From Mycobacterium sp. URHD0025 (lineage in GTDB: Bacteria; Actinomycetota; Actinomycetes; Mycobacteriales; Mycobacteriaceae), in NCBI RefSeq assembly GCF_000426065.1, contig NZ_KE384491.1:310001-374000 (forward strand): DNA of 64,000 nt. The letters are read 5' to 3'. Positions within the stretch are counted from its first letter, which is position 1. Each line of letters starts with the position of its first letter. Shown here piece after piece: positions 17,563 through 26,846 of the stretch. Made by a program: the position numbers and the translations under genes. Below the pieces are notes generated by a model, which ran no database searches, was not told the origin of the DNA, and saw only the letters and a list, made by a program, of their open reading frames with translations.

Positions 17563-17661
17563 GGGGTCCGAACCTCTCTGTAGCTTGGGGTACGGGTATT
17601 ACTCTGGGCCAACATCGGATGCGTCAGAACCGTCATCCTGTAAGCCCGATGGACTTGTTCA

Positions 17662-17674
17662 TTACACTTTGTAA
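17662..17674. promoter_or_regulatory. Palindrome and probable -10 directly before the PucR gene
   Basis: TTACACTTTGTAA is a 13-bp palindrome (TTACA-CTT-TGTAA) that ends at the base before the pucR ATG. It contains TACACT, a good mycobacterial -10, placed so that transcription would start at or near the A of ATG. No ribosome site fits, so a leaderless mRNA and autoregulation are likely. Confidence 0.55.
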
Positions 17675-19279
17675 ATGATCCCGACAGTGCGCGACATCAT
17701 CACGCTCCCCGTGGTGCAGGCCGGGGAGCCTGAGGTACTCAGCGCCCAACAGCTCGATCGACCGGTGCGCTGGGTCCATGTCAGCGACATGCCCGACCTT
17801 GCCGGCCTGCTGCAGGGCGGCGAGCTGGTGCTCACCACCGGAGCCGCATTGCGTGACGCGCCAAGGGACTACCTACGGCGCATGCAGCGCGCCGGCGTCG
17901 TCGGCGTGGTGGTCGAACTGGGCACCCGCATCGAATCGCTGCCCGACAGCGTCGGCGGCATGGCCCAAACTCTCGGTCTGGCACTCGTGGTGTTGCACCG
18001 GGAGACCAAGTTCGTCGAAGTCACCGAAGCGGTGCACCGGCTCATCGTCGCCGACCAATACGAAGAACTCGAGTTCGCCCACCGGACCCACAAGACCTTC
18101 ACCGAGCTGAGCATGAAGCGGCCCACCATGGCTGACATCGTGCGCGCAGCCGCCGAGATGCTCGACGAATCGGTGGTGCTGGAGGACCTGTCGCACCAGG
18201 TGCTGGCGATCTCACCGCGCAATGAGCCCGCCACCACCGTGCTGTCCGACTGGCAACGGCGGTCCCGGACGATGGCAGAACCGTGGGCCACGACCGCCGT
18301 GGGCCCTCGCGCCGAGGAGTGGGGACGGCTCATCGTTCCGCACGCCCCGTCCGCACCGGCGAAAACCACGATGGTGCTGGAACGTGCCGCACAAGCGCTG
18401 GCCTTGCACAGGATGGCCGAGCGCGGCCGGTCCGGCCTCGAACATCAGGCTCAGAGCGGGCTGATCGACGACGTCCTGGGTGGACGGATCGCCGACGACC
18501 GTGAGGCCGACGCCCGCGCCCTGGCGCTGGGCCTGCGGGCCGGTGGGCCCCACCTACCGACCACCATCCGGGTCGGTGCGCCGCCGGACCGACTCGACCC
18601 GGTCGGCACCCAACGCCGCAACATCCGAATCCTCGACGCGGTCGTCCACAGTGTCAAAGCTCAAGGCCACAGCGCGATCTGCTCGATCCGGCGGGACGGC
18701 GAGATCGGCCTAGTGCTCGCACTGAATCCCCGACGCGGGCTGAGCGTCGATGCCGCGCTCAGCCGTCTGGCCGAAGGCTGGCGCGAGGCGATCGCCCGCG
18801 GCGGCGACACCGACAAGGTGGTCATCGCTGTCGGCGCGAGCGCGGGCGCGTTCGCCGACGCCGTCCATGGCTTGCGTGAAGCCGCCCATGTCGCCGAGGT
18901 CGCCGCATCGATGTCAGATCTGGCCCGCCCGTTCGTCCGGGCCTCTGATGTCCGGCTGCGCGGGCTGATCACCCTGCTCCTCGACGATCCGCGAGTCCAG
19001 ATGTTCGCCGAGACCGAACTCAAGAACCTGCTCATCCACGACGCCGAACAGGGCAGCGACGACGTGGCGGTGCTGCGGGGTTACCTGGAACTCGCAGGCA
19101 ACAAGTCCGCGCTGGCCAAACGCCTGCACATGAGCCGGCCGGCGCTCTACAGCCGACTGGCCTCCATCGAGCGCCGGCTCGGCGTCAACCTCGACGACGG
19201 CGAATCGATGACGTCATTGCACGTCGCGCTGCTCATTCTCGACGCGCAGCGCAGCGCCAGCCCGCAACCGGCACCGTGA
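17675..19279 (+). CDS. PucR-family transcriptional regulator
   Basis: Protein of 534 residues. The N-terminal PucR domain (about 1-125) opens with TVRDIITLPVVQAGEPEVLS and has RPVRWVHVSDMPDLAGLLQGGELVLTTG split across it. A GGDEF-like middle region follows. The C-terminal HTH_30 domain shows LAGNKSALAKRLHMSRPALY and SRLASIERRLGVNLDD. PucR proteins control purine, proline, GABA and beta-alanine catabolism. It is divergent from mmsA and the aminotransferase and is the likely regulator of both. As I recall, a PucR-type gene also sits beside the fadD36 acyl-CoA synthetase gene in M. tuberculosis, matching the neighbour here. Confidence 0.92.
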   Translation: MIPTVRDIITLPVVQAGEPEVLSAQQLDRPVRWVHVSDMPDLAGLLQGGELVLTTGAALRDAPRDYLRRMQRAGVVGVVVELGTRIESLPDSVGGMAQTLGLALVVLHRETKFVEVTEAVHRLIVADQYEELEFAHRTHKTFTELSMKRPTMADIVRAAAEMLDESVVLEDLSHQVLAISPRNEPATTVLSDWQRRSRTMAEPWATTAVGPRAEEWGRLIVPHAPSAPAKTTMVLERAAQALALHRMAERGRSGLEHQAQSGLIDDVLGGRIADDREADARALALGLRAGGPHLPTTIRVGAPPDRLDPVGTQRRNIRILDAVVHSVKAQGHSAICSIRRDGEIGLVLALNPRRGLSVDAALSRLAEGWREAIARGGDTDKVVIAVGASAGAFADAVHGLREAAHVAEVAASMSDLARPFVRASDVRLRGLITLLLDDPRVQMFAETELKNLLIHDAEQGSDDVAVLRGYLELAGNKSALAKRLHMSRPALYSRLASIERRLGVNLDDGESMTSLHVALLILDAQRSASPQPAP

Positions 19280-19284
19280 TCCGC

Positions 19285-20697
19285 TCAATCGGCCAGGAGC
19301 TTCTTCTGCACCTTGCCCATGGCGTTTCGCGGTAGCTCGCCGACGAACACGACTTCGCGCGGTCGCTTGTGCTGCGACAGCGTGTCGGCCACGAACTCGA
19401 TGAGGCCGTCCGCGAGTGCGGGCCGGTTGCCGTCATCGGTCACGACATACGCCACCACCCGCTGCCCCAAGTCGGCGTCGGTGCGCCCGACAACGGCCGC
19501 CTCACGCACCGACGGATGTGCGAGCAACGCAGTTTCGACCTCACCCGCACCGATTCGATAGCCGCCCGACTTGATCAGATCCACCGATTCCCGACCGACG
19601 ATCCGGTGGAACCCGTCCCCGTCGCGGGTGGCGACATCTCCGGTCGTGAACCAGCCGTCGCCGGTCCATGCATCCGCCGTAGCCTCGGGCCGGTTGAGAT
19701 AGCCGTCGAACAGCATGGGTCCGCGCACCTCGAGCCGTCCGATACTGGCGCCGTCGTGCGGAACAACCTCGTCATCCTCTGTGCGCAAGCGCGTTTCGAC
19801 GCCGAGGACCGGCTGGCCGACCGAGCCGGGCCGGCGTTCACCGTCGGCGCGGGTGGACAAGGTGATCATCGTTTCGCTCATCCCGTAGCGCTCGATCGGA
19901 GTGCAACCGGTGAGCTCGGCGATGCGGTGGAAAACCGGGGTGACCAACGGTGCGCTGCCCGACACCAACAACCGCGCACCACGCAACGCCCGAGCCGATA
20001 CTTCGTCGGCCGCGATGCGCGACCACACGGTCGGCACCCCGAAGTACATCGTGCCGGTCGCGGCGGCATATCGCTCCGGTCGTGGTTTGACGGTATGGAT
20101 CACCCGGGAGCCGATGCGCAGCGAGGCGAGCACGCCGAGCATCAGTCCGTGCAGATGGAACAGCGGCAGACCGTGCACCACCGTGTCGTCGGCTGTCCAT
20201 CGCCACGCGTCGGCCACGGCGTCGATACCTGCCGCCAGGGCCCGATGGCTGAGGTTGACACCCTTGGGAGCCCCGGTGGTACCGGACGTGTACAGGATCA
20301 TCGCGAGCGCCTCGGGCGACGGTGCGGCCGGCAGCTCCCCGCTCCCGCGACCCAGGACAGTCGCCGGTATCGCCGGGAGTTCCGAGTCCCGATGAGGCGG
20401 TCCCGCCCAACACGTGACCCGGGCATCGGTGAGCATGTGCCGCAGCTCGGCGGGGCCGGAGTCAGGCGGAACCGGCACCACCGGCACCCCGGACAACAGG
20501 CAGCCGACGACGGCGACGACCGTCTCCAGCGTCGGTTGGGCACACACCGCAACCGGTCCCCCGTCGGGCAGGGCGCCGGCAAGCGCGCAGGCGGCATCGA
20601 ACAGCTGCCCCCGCGACATGCTCCGTGCGCCCACCGAGACGGCGGCAGCGGTGTCGACCGAGTCGATCCCGGCAGGGTCGAGGGACGTCAAAAGCAT
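19285..20697 (-). CDS. matB: Malonyl-CoA synthetase (MatB/FadD36-like)
   Basis: Protein of 470 residues of the adenylate-forming superfamily. It shows MILYTSGTTGAPKG (P-loop), HGLPLFHLHGLMLG, ERYGMSETM, the ATP-ribose Asp in WFTTGDVATRDGDGF, and the catalytic Lys region near NAMGKVQKK. Against my memory of Streptomyces MatB it matches closely (ALADAWQW/ADAWRWT region, DLIKSGGYRIGAGEVE). MatB ligates malonate or methylmalonate to CoA. I chose ATG 20697, which has GAAAGGAC upstream; GTG 20730 would add 11 residues and directly follows the matC stop. Co-transcription with the carrier gene makes a malonate uptake and activation module. Confidence 0.85.
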   Translation of the reverse strand: MLLTSLDPAGIDSVDTAAAVSVGARSMSRGQLFDAACALAGALPDGGPVAVCAQPTLETVVAVVGCLLSGVPVVPVPPDSGPAELRHMLTDARVTCWAGPPHRDSELPAIPATVLGRGSGELPAAPSPEALAMILYTSGTTGAPKGVNLSHRALAAGIDAVADAWRWTADDTVVHGLPLFHLHGLMLGVLASLRIGSRVIHTVKPRPERYAAATGTMYFGVPTVWSRIAADEVSARALRGARLLVSGSAPLVTPVFHRIAELTGCTPIERYGMSETMITLSTRADGERRPGSVGQPVLGVETRLRTEDDEVVPHDGASIGRLEVRGPMLFDGYLNRPEATADAWTGDGWFTTGDVATRDGDGFHRIVGRESVDLIKSGGYRIGAGEVETALLAHPSVREAAVVGRTDADLGQRVVAYVVTDDGNRPALADGLIEFVADTLSQHKRPREVVFVGELPRNAMGKVQKKLLAD

Positions 20698-20730
20698 CGG
20701 CGGACAAGTCCTTTCATCGTTGACGGACAC

Positions 20731-22086
20731 TTACAACACCGTGCCCGGGAGAACGAGGGCGCCGACCAGCAGAACCGGGCCGATCACCACCATCGACAGC
20801 CCCCAGCGCATCAACAGCCTGGTCATGCGCGGCCTCTGAGCTTCGTCGACCGTGGTCGCCACCAATGTCGCGCCCACGGTGGAGAAGGGCGACACGTCGA
20901 CGATGGATGCACACACGCCCAGCGCACACATCAGAGCCCAGCCGGGGATGCCTCCGGCGGCCACCAGGGGCAACGCGAGCGGAACAAGTGCCGCCAGCAT
21001 TCCGGTGGTCGAGGCGAACGCCGAGACCAGCCCGGCCACAAGGCAGATGAACAACGCGGCCAGCAGCGGAACGCCGATATGGCCGGCGAACTCACCGAGC
21101 AGGTCGACCGAGCCGAGTTTGTCGAGTACGCCGACGAACGTGATGATGCCGCCCACCAGCAGAACTGTCGACCAGTCGATCCGCGGAATCGCCTTGTTGC
21201 CCGATCGTGGATCCACGAGGGTCAGGACGGCTCCAAGAGCGAACGCCAATACGCCGATGTCGGGATCCATGCCTGCCAGCGACATTCCGATGACCGCGCC
21301 GATCAGGCCGACCATGGCGGCCACGGTGGCAATCTGATTGGGCGCGAAGGGTTTACGTTCGGTATCAGAGGGCAGGTCCGCACTCGACGCGCCACCGTGA
21401 GCCGCAGGGAGCCCACCTCCGCCGCCGACTGTGACGAGCCGGTCCTCGGCTGCGAGCGCCACCGCCGGCTCGGCGACCGTGTTGCGGTGCCGCAGTTTCA
21501 GCCCTCCGAACAGCACGTAAGCCGCGGCAAGCAACACGAGGTTGACCACAAGGGCGACGACGAACAGCACGAACGGGTTGAGATCGATGCCGGCCTGGTG
21601 TGCGGTGCCGTAGGTGACGATGCCGAACAGGCTGGTGGGTGCGAACGCCCCGGCGCTCAGACCGGTACCGATCGACAGTGCCATCAGCATCGGATCGATC
21701 GCCCGCTTGTCCGCCACCATCATCCCGATCGGCGCCATCACCAACCCGCCCAGCGGGGAGCCCATCGCCGAGATCGCCGCGGTCAGCAGGAAGAAGACCA
21801 CGGGCAACAGCACTGTGCGGTGCCCGACCTTGGCCAGGGTCACCTCGATGATCCGGTCGATGGTGCCGTTGGCGTGTGCGATGCCGAAGAAGTAGGTCAC
21901 CCCGACCAGTAGCACGAGGATGTCGATCGGGAAGCCGTCGATGATGTCGTCGATCGGCATGCCCGCCAGCCCGAGCCCCACCGCCGAGGCCGCCGCGAAC
22001 ATCAACACACCCAAATGGGCGTTGCGCCATGCCGACACCGCGAATACGCCGACAAAGATCGCCAGCGCCAGCAGCTGAATTGTCAT
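20731..22086 (-). CDS. matC: MatC-like dicarboxylate (malonate) carrier
   Basis: Protein of 451 residues with about 11-12 membrane segments. The N-terminal part (LGVLMFAAASAVGLGLAGM, then GFPIDILVLLVGVTYFFGIA with HANGTIDRIIE) looks like the MatC N-terminal family, and the remainder like SLC13/citrate-type permeases with repeated SPLGG and SPFSTVGATL stretches. A long cytoplasmic loop lies around residues 215-260. It should import malonate or a similar dicarboxylate for the MatB-like enzyme encoded just downstream. ATG 22086 is chosen by family length. It is divergent from an IclR regulator. Confidence 0.83.
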   Translation of the reverse strand: MTIQLLALAIFVGVFAVSAWRNAHLGVLMFAAASAVGLGLAGMPIDDIIDGFPIDILVLLVGVTYFFGIAHANGTIDRIIEVTLAKVGHRTVLLPVVFFLLTAAISAMGSPLGGLVMAPIGMMVADKRAIDPMLMALSIGTGLSAGAFAPTSLFGIVTYGTAHQAGIDLNPFVLFVVALVVNLVLLAAAYVLFGGLKLRHRNTVAEPAVALAAEDRLVTVGGGGGLPAAHGGASSADLPSDTERKPFAPNQIATVAAMVGLIGAVIGMSLAGMDPDIGVLAFALGAVLTLVDPRSGNKAIPRIDWSTVLLVGGIITFVGVLDKLGSVDLLGEFAGHIGVPLLAALFICLVAGLVSAFASTTGMLAALVPLALPLVAAGGIPGWALMCALGVCASIVDVSPFSTVGATLVATTVDEAQRPRMTRLLMRWGLSMVVIGPVLLVGALVLPGTVL

Positions 22087-22123
22087 TCCATCGCCTTTCG
22101 AAACGTTGGACCCGCTTCCCAAC

Positions 22124-22157
22124 TGGTCCACTATGTGGCACAGTGGTCTACTGTATG
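22124..22157. promoter_or_regulatory. Candidate IclR operator between matC and the IclR gene
   Basis: TGGTCCACTATG at 22124 and TGGTCTACTGTATG at 22144 are direct repeats spaced 20 bp. They also contain opposed arms, GGTCCACT and AGTGGTCT, around nine bases. The location between two divergent genes fits an IclR-type binding region. Confidence 0.45.
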
Positions 22158-22221
22158 AACCGGTCCGGGTAAGCTAGCTCACATCCGCGTCGCCGGTCAA
22201 TGTGGATCGCCGAGGAGGCAC

Positions 22222-22962
22222 ATGTCGACGAACAGCGTGGTGTCCGCGTTTCAGGTGCTGGAAACCGTCGCAAAGCTGCAGCCGGTCGGACTGTCCGAGC
22301 TCACCCGTACGGTCGGCCTCCCCAAGAGCACCGTGCAGCGGTGTTTGCTCACGCTGCACGAGATCGGCTGGTTGCGACCGACTTCCACGCAACCCACCCG
22401 GTGGAACCTGACCTACCGCGCATTCTCCGTCGGCAGCCGGGCCGGCGATCATCAGCCGATGCGCGAAACCGCGCTCCCGTTCCTCAACGAGTTGCAGCTG
22501 GATACCACCGAGACCATCCACCTCGCCGCACCGGACGGACCAGAGCTGGTCCTGATCGAGCGCCTGGACACCCCGCACCCACTACGTGCCTTCATGCCGC
22601 TGGGATCACGAATTCCGTTGCACGCCTCCGCAACCGGAATCGCATTTCTCGCCGCCAGCACCGACGATTTTGTCACGCGATATCTTTCGCAGCCGCTGGA
22701 CCCGCAGACCGAACACACCATCACCGATCCGGACCGGTTGAGCGAGACCATCGAGTTGGTGCGCACCCGTGGATACTCGGTGAACGAACAGGGCCTGAAT
22801 ACCGGCATCACCGCGCTCGGCGCCAGTATCGTCAATGCCCAACGCGAACCCATCGGCTCGGTCTCGATATCGGGACCGAGCAGCAGAATTACGGCCGACA
22901 AGTTCGCCAGGTTCGGAAGTGCGGTGCGCGAGACCGCACATCGAATCTCGGCGGCACTGTGA
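22222..22962 (+). CDS. IclR-family transcriptional regulator
   Basis: Protein of 246 residues. The winged helix occupies residues 1-65 (FQVLETVAKLQPVGLSELT, GLPKSTVQRCLLTLHEIGWL) and the effector domain follows (ETIHLAAPDGPELVLIERL, ATGIAFLAA, GYSVNEQGLNTGITALGA, PIGSVSISGP). IclR proteins sense small acids and control their catabolic genes. GAGGAGG precedes the ATG. It is divergent from the matC-matB unit and is its probable regulator. Confidence 0.92.
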   Translation: MSTNSVVSAFQVLETVAKLQPVGLSELTRTVGLPKSTVQRCLLTLHEIGWLRPTSTQPTRWNLTYRAFSVGSRAGDHQPMRETALPFLNELQLDTTETIHLAAPDGPELVLIERLDTPHPLRAFMPLGSRIPLHASATGIAFLAASTDDFVTRYLSQPLDPQTEHTITDPDRLSETIELVRTRGYSVNEQGLNTGITALGASIVNAQREPIGSVSISGPSSRITADKFARFGSAVRETAHRISAAL

Positions 22963-22995
22963 AGCAGCGCGAAGTGGCGAAGGGGCGATACCTGA

Positions 22996-23382
22996 ATGGC
23001 TGACCGCAACGTACTGGGCGGCACGCTCGAAGAGTGCGGCACCGACCCGCTCACCGGCTTCTACCGCGACGGGTGCTGCTCGACCGGAGACGCCGACGCG
23101 GGCCGGCACACCATCTGCGCCGTGGTCACCGCCGAGTTCCTCGAACATCAGCGGTCGATCGGCAACGACCTGTCGACACCGGCACCGCAGTTCCGATTTC
23201 CCGGCCTGACGCCGGGTGACCGCTGGTGTGTCACCGCGGTCAACTGGCTGCGTGCGCACAACGACGGTAATGCCGCACCGGTGGTGCTGGCCGCCACCCA
23301 CGAACGCACCCTCGATGTCGTACCGCTCGACATTCTCCGGCAGTACGCCGTCGATGTCCCCGACGACCTGGGCAGCCTCTGA
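22996..23382 (+). CDS. DUF2237-family protein
   Basis: Protein of 128 residues matching the short DUF2237 family: N-terminal NVLGGTLEECGTDPLTGFYR, then DGCCSTGDADAGRHTICAVV, TPGDRWCVTAVNWL and VVLAATHERTLDVV. Several conserved Cys and an Arg/His-rich centre are visible, but no function is known. It begins 33 bp after the IclR gene and ends 19 bp before selO, so it may share transcription with either. Confidence 0.85.
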   Translation: MADRNVLGGTLEECGTDPLTGFYRDGCCSTGDADAGRHTICAVVTAEFLEHQRSIGNDLSTPAPQFRFPGLTPGDRWCVTAVNWLRAHNDGNAAPVVLAATHERTLDVVPLDILRQYAVDVPDDLGSL

Positions 23383-23401
23383 AGCTCCGTAGGCTCGAGA
23401 C

Positions 23402-24856
23402 GTGAGCGTCACATCCGATCCGGCTGTCATCCTGGACAATCGATTCGCCCGGGCCCTGCCCGAGATGGCCGTCGCGTGGCAGGCCGAGGCGGCTCCGGCG
23501 CCGCGGTTGCTCGTGCTCAACGAACCGCTGGCGGCCGAACTCGGCCTCGACCCCGTCTGGCTGCGCAGCCCCGACGGCCTCGGCCTGTTGCTGGGCACCG
23601 TGGTCCCCGCCGGAGCGACACCCGTCGCGCAGGCCTACGCCGGTCATCAGTTCGGCGGCTACGTCCCGCGCCTGGGCGATGGCCGTGCGCTGCTGCTCGG
23701 CGAGTTCGTCGGCACCGGTGGCAATCCCCGTGACCTGCACCTCAAAGGATCGGGACGGACCCCGTTCGCCCGGGGTGGCGACGGTCTCGCCGTCGTCGGG
23801 CCCATGCTGCGCGAGTACATCGTCAGCGAGGCGATGCACGCCATGGGCATTCCGACCACCCGCGCGCTGGCGGTCGCGGCCACCGGACGACAGGTCCGGC
23901 GAGAGACCCTGCTGCCCGGGGCCGTGCTGGCCCGGGTGGCCGGCAGCCATCTGCGGGTGGGCAGCTTCCAGTACGCCGTCGCGTACAGCCAGGCCGCCGG
24001 GGACATCGGGCTCCTGCGCCGGCTGGCCGACCACGCCATCGCACGCCACCACCCCGGCGCGGCGGACGCCGCCAATCCGTACCTGGCGCTCTACGAGGCA
24101 GTGATCTCCGCGCAAGCCAAGCTGATCGCCCAGTGGATGATGGTCGGGTTCGTACACGGCGTGATGAACACCGACAACATGACCATCTCCGGCGAGACCA
24201 TCGACTACGGGCCGTGTGCCTTCATGGACACCTTCGATCCCGCAACGGTATTCAGCTCGATCGACCACGGCGGCCGCTACGCCTTCGGCAACCAACCCAC
24301 GGTGGCGGCATGGAACCTCGCCCGATTTGCCGAGACCCTGCTCCCCCTGCTCGCCGAGGACGGTGAGCAGGCCGTCGAACTCGCCACCCAAGCGCTGCAC
24401 GGCTTCGGGCAGCAGTTCGACTCGGCATGGTCGTCCGGGATGCGCGCCAAGCTCGGACTGCCCGCAGATATCGACGGCGAGGCGGCCCGCGCACTGATCG
24501 ACGACCTGCTTGCCCTGTTGCAGCAGAACCGAATTGACTACACGTCGTTCTTCCGCGACCTCGGCCGTGCCGCCCGCGGAGAGAACACGATCGCCGGCGA
24601 ATTCGACGAGTGGCTGGCGCGGTGGCGTGCCCATGAGCCCGATGCCGACACGATGGACCGGGTGAACCCCGTTTACATTCCGCGCAACCATCTGGTCGAA
24701 GAGGCCCTGAATGCCGCGACCGAAGGTGACCTGGAACCCGTCCAACACCTCATGCACGCCGTCGCGGCACCCTACGACGAGCGTCCCGGGCTCGAACGGT
24801 ATGCCCAGCCCGCGCCCGCCGACTTCGGCGCCTACCGCACGTTCTGCGGAACCTGA
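23402..24856 (+). CDS. selO: Protein adenylyltransferase SelO (YdiU)
   Basis: Protein of 484 residues of the SelO pseudokinase family. Segments seen are VAQAYAGHQFGGYVPRLGDG, RDLHLKGSGRTPFARGGDG, VGPMLREYIVSEAMHAMGIP, a catalytic-loop-like HGVMNTDNMTISG and a metal-binding DYGPCAFMD. SelO transfers AMP from ATP to Ser, Thr or Tyr of target proteins and is linked to redox stress responses. Many SelO proteins end in selenocysteine; here the end is CGT with an ordinary Cys. Translation starts at GTG 23402. Confidence 0.95.
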   Translation: MSVTSDPAVILDNRFARALPEMAVAWQAEAAPAPRLLVLNEPLAAELGLDPVWLRSPDGLGLLLGTVVPAGATPVAQAYAGHQFGGYVPRLGDGRALLLGEFVGTGGNPRDLHLKGSGRTPFARGGDGLAVVGPMLREYIVSEAMHAMGIPTTRALAVAATGRQVRRETLLPGAVLARVAGSHLRVGSFQYAVAYSQAAGDIGLLRRLADHAIARHHPGAADAANPYLALYEAVISAQAKLIAQWMMVGFVHGVMNTDNMTISGETIDYGPCAFMDTFDPATVFSSIDHGGRYAFGNQPTVAAWNLARFAETLLPLLAEDGEQAVELATQALHGFGQQFDSAWSSGMRAKLGLPADIDGEAARALIDDLLALLQQNRIDYTSFFRDLGRAARGENTIAGEFDEWLARWRAHEPDADTMDRVNPVYIPRNHLVEEALNAATEGDLEPVQHLMHAVAAPYDERPGLERYAQPAPADFGAYRTFCGT

Positions 24857-24880
24857 CGGTCGCCCGCTACCCTGGGTCTG

Positions 24881-25585
24881 GTGACGACGATCACCGTGGA
24901 CACCCCAGCCGGTCCGATCGATGCGCTGCTGGACGTTCCTGGTGGTGAAGGGCCGTGGCCCGGGGTCGTCATCATCCATGACGCGATCGGCTATGGACCG
25001 GACAATCAGTCGATCTCGGAACGCGTCGCGGCCGCCGGCTATCTCGCGCTCACGCCGAATCTCTACTCCCGCGGTGGCCGGGCCCGGTGCATCACCCGGG
25101 TGTTCCGTGAGCTGCTCACCCAGCGCGGCCGGGCGCTCGACGACATCCTGGCCGCCCGCGACCACCTGCAAACGCACCCGCAATGCACCGGAACCATCGG
25201 AATCGCCGGGTTCTGCATGGGCGGACAGTTCGCCCTCATCCTGGGCCCCAAGGGTTTTGGTGCCTCAGCACCGTTCTATGGCACTCCACTGCCACGGCGG
25301 CTCGACGAGACACTGGACGCTTCATGCCCGGTGGTGGCCAGCTTCGGCCGCCGCGACCCGATGGGCGTCGGTGCACCGGACCGGTTACGACGCATCGTCG
25401 ACACCAAGAACATCCCGGCCGATATCAAGGTCTACCCCGAGGCCGGGCACAGCTTCGCCAATCAGCTACCGGGACAGTCCTTTCTGCGAATCGCCGGCTT
25501 CGGCTACAACGAGGCCGCCACCGCTGATGCCTGGTCGCGGGTGTTCGCCTTCTTCGACCAGCACCTCACGGCTAAAGCCAACTGA
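24881..25585 (+). CDS. Dienelactone hydrolase-like alpha/beta hydrolase
   Basis: Protein of 234 residues. The nucleophile elbow is GFCMGG, with a Cys nucleophile as in dienelactone hydrolases. The catalytic Asp lies in FGRRDPMG and the His in PEAGHSF. GVVIIHDAIGYG forms the oxyanion loop. It starts at GTG 24881, 24 bp after selO. Its last 14 bases overlap the end of the convergent M20 gene. The natural ester or lactone substrate is not evident. Confidence 0.9.
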   Translation: MTTITVDTPAGPIDALLDVPGGEGPWPGVVIIHDAIGYGPDNQSISERVAAAGYLALTPNLYSRGGRARCITRVFRELLTQRGRALDDILAARDHLQTHPQCTGTIGIAGFCMGGQFALILGPKGFGASAPFYGTPLPRRLDETLDASCPVVASFGRRDPMGVGAPDRLRRIVDTKNIPADIKVYPEAGHSFANQLPGQSFLRIAGFGYNEAATADAWSRVFAFFDQHLTAKAN

Positions 25586-26825
25586 GCCCCGCCACCACGA
25601 GCGCCTGGGTACCGGTGTCCAGCGTCGGCTGAAGCACCGGGGCGAACCGCGGTGAGTGGTTCACTGGGATGTCCGCGCTCACCCGACCCGCGGCCACCGC
25701 GTCGCGGTAGGCCTGCTCGTCGGCGCCGCCGAACCCCCAGTAGGTGTACGGCGCCCCCAGCGCCACAGGAATCTCGCTGAAATCCTCGCTGGCAGACGCG
25801 GCCGGCATGGACTGTGCCCGGTCGCCGAAGTATTCGCCGAAAGCAGACACGACCCGGGCCGTCACCTCCGCGTCGTTCACGGTCAGCGGAAAGCTGTCGT
25901 ACAGCTCGAATTCCGGGTCGCGCGGTGAGTCGGAAGCCTGGCACTCGGCGACGACCACACGTCGGATCGCGGCGAGCACCGCGGCGCGCACCGATTCGTC
26001 GAACGTGCGCAGGTTCAGTTCGAGTACCGCGTGGTCCCCGATGACGTTGCTCTTGGTCCCCGACCGGATACTGCCGACGGTCAGCACGACCGTCTGGGTC
26101 GGATCGACCTCGCGCGACACGATCGTCTGCAGCCGGATGACGATCATCGACGCCAACACCACCGGGTCCACCGTCGCCTGTGGCATCGAGCCGTGCCCGC
26201 CGCGACCGTAGACCGTGATGCGCATGCTGTCGGCCGCGGACAACACCGGACCGCTGCGAGTGCGCACCTGCCCGGCCGGCGCCGGAAAAACGTGCTGGGC
26301 CAACGCCACATCCACCTGGCCGACGAGCTCGGCCAGACCGTCATCGATCATCGTGCGGGCTCCGTCGCCAACTTCTTCGGCGGGCTGGAACAGCGCGATC
26401 AACGTGCCCGTCCAGTGTTCTGTTGCGCGAGAGAACAGTTCGGCCGCTCCCAACAGGCAGGTCACATGGACGTCGTGCCCACACGCATGCATGACGCCCT
26501 CGTGAGAGCTCGCGTACGGCAGCCCGGTCGCCTCCGTCACCGGCAGCGCATCGATATCCGCACGCATCAACACCCGAGGGCCGTCACCGTTACCCAGCAC
26601 GCCGACCACGCCGGTGCCACCGACACCTTCATGGACGGTCAACCCTGAATCCCGCAGCCGCGCGGCCACCACATCAGCGGTGCGCCGCTCCTGATGTGAG
26701 AGTTCGGGATGCTCGTGCAAGTCGCGGTAGAGCGGCTCCTGCCACGTACGTACGTCGGGCAAGTGCGCCAGCACCGCGTCGGCACGGCCGCGAATATCGT
26801 CGGGTCCACCACTGACATTCGCCAT
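25572..26825 (-). CDS. M20-family amidohydrolase (N-acyl amino acid hydrolase type)
   Basis: Protein of 417 residues. Metal-site motifs are RADIDALP, MHACGHDVH and FQPAEEVGDGA, with a later ASASEDFSE and a C-terminal His in VNHSPRF. The dimerisation domain (YGRGGHGSMPQ) sits in the middle. These motifs fit the M20D group (hippurate, N-acetyl or IAA-amino acid hydrolases), which cut amide bonds of acylated amino acids in the cytoplasm. The gene is monocistronic as far as I can see, 21 bp after the DUF2469 stop. Confidence 0.92.
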   Translation of the reverse strand: MANVSGGPDDIRGRADAVLAHLPDVRTWQEPLYRDLHEHPELSHQERRTADVVAARLRDSGLTVHEGVGGTGVVGVLGNGDGPRVLMRADIDALPVTEATGLPYASSHEGVMHACGHDVHVTCLLGAAELFSRATEHWTGTLIALFQPAEEVGDGARTMIDDGLAELVGQVDVALAQHVFPAPAGQVRTRSGPVLSAADSMRITVYGRGGHGSMPQATVDPVVLASMIVIRLQTIVSREVDPTQTVVLTVGSIRSGTKSNVIGDHAVLELNLRTFDESVRAAVLAAIRRVVVAECQASDSPRDPEFELYDSFPLTVNDAEVTARVVSAFGEYFGDRAQSMPAASASEDFSEIPVALGAPYTYWGFGGADEQAYRDAVAAGRVSADIPVNHSPRFAPVLQPTLDTGTQALVVAGLSWL

Positions 26826-26846
26826 CGCCTCGCCCTCCGTTCGCTG

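Noticed and set aside
19369..21912. 847-codon plus-strand frame opposite matB and matC
   Set aside because: It spans two well-supported genes on the other strand and their boundary, and encodes low-complexity His/Arg/Gln-rich sequence.
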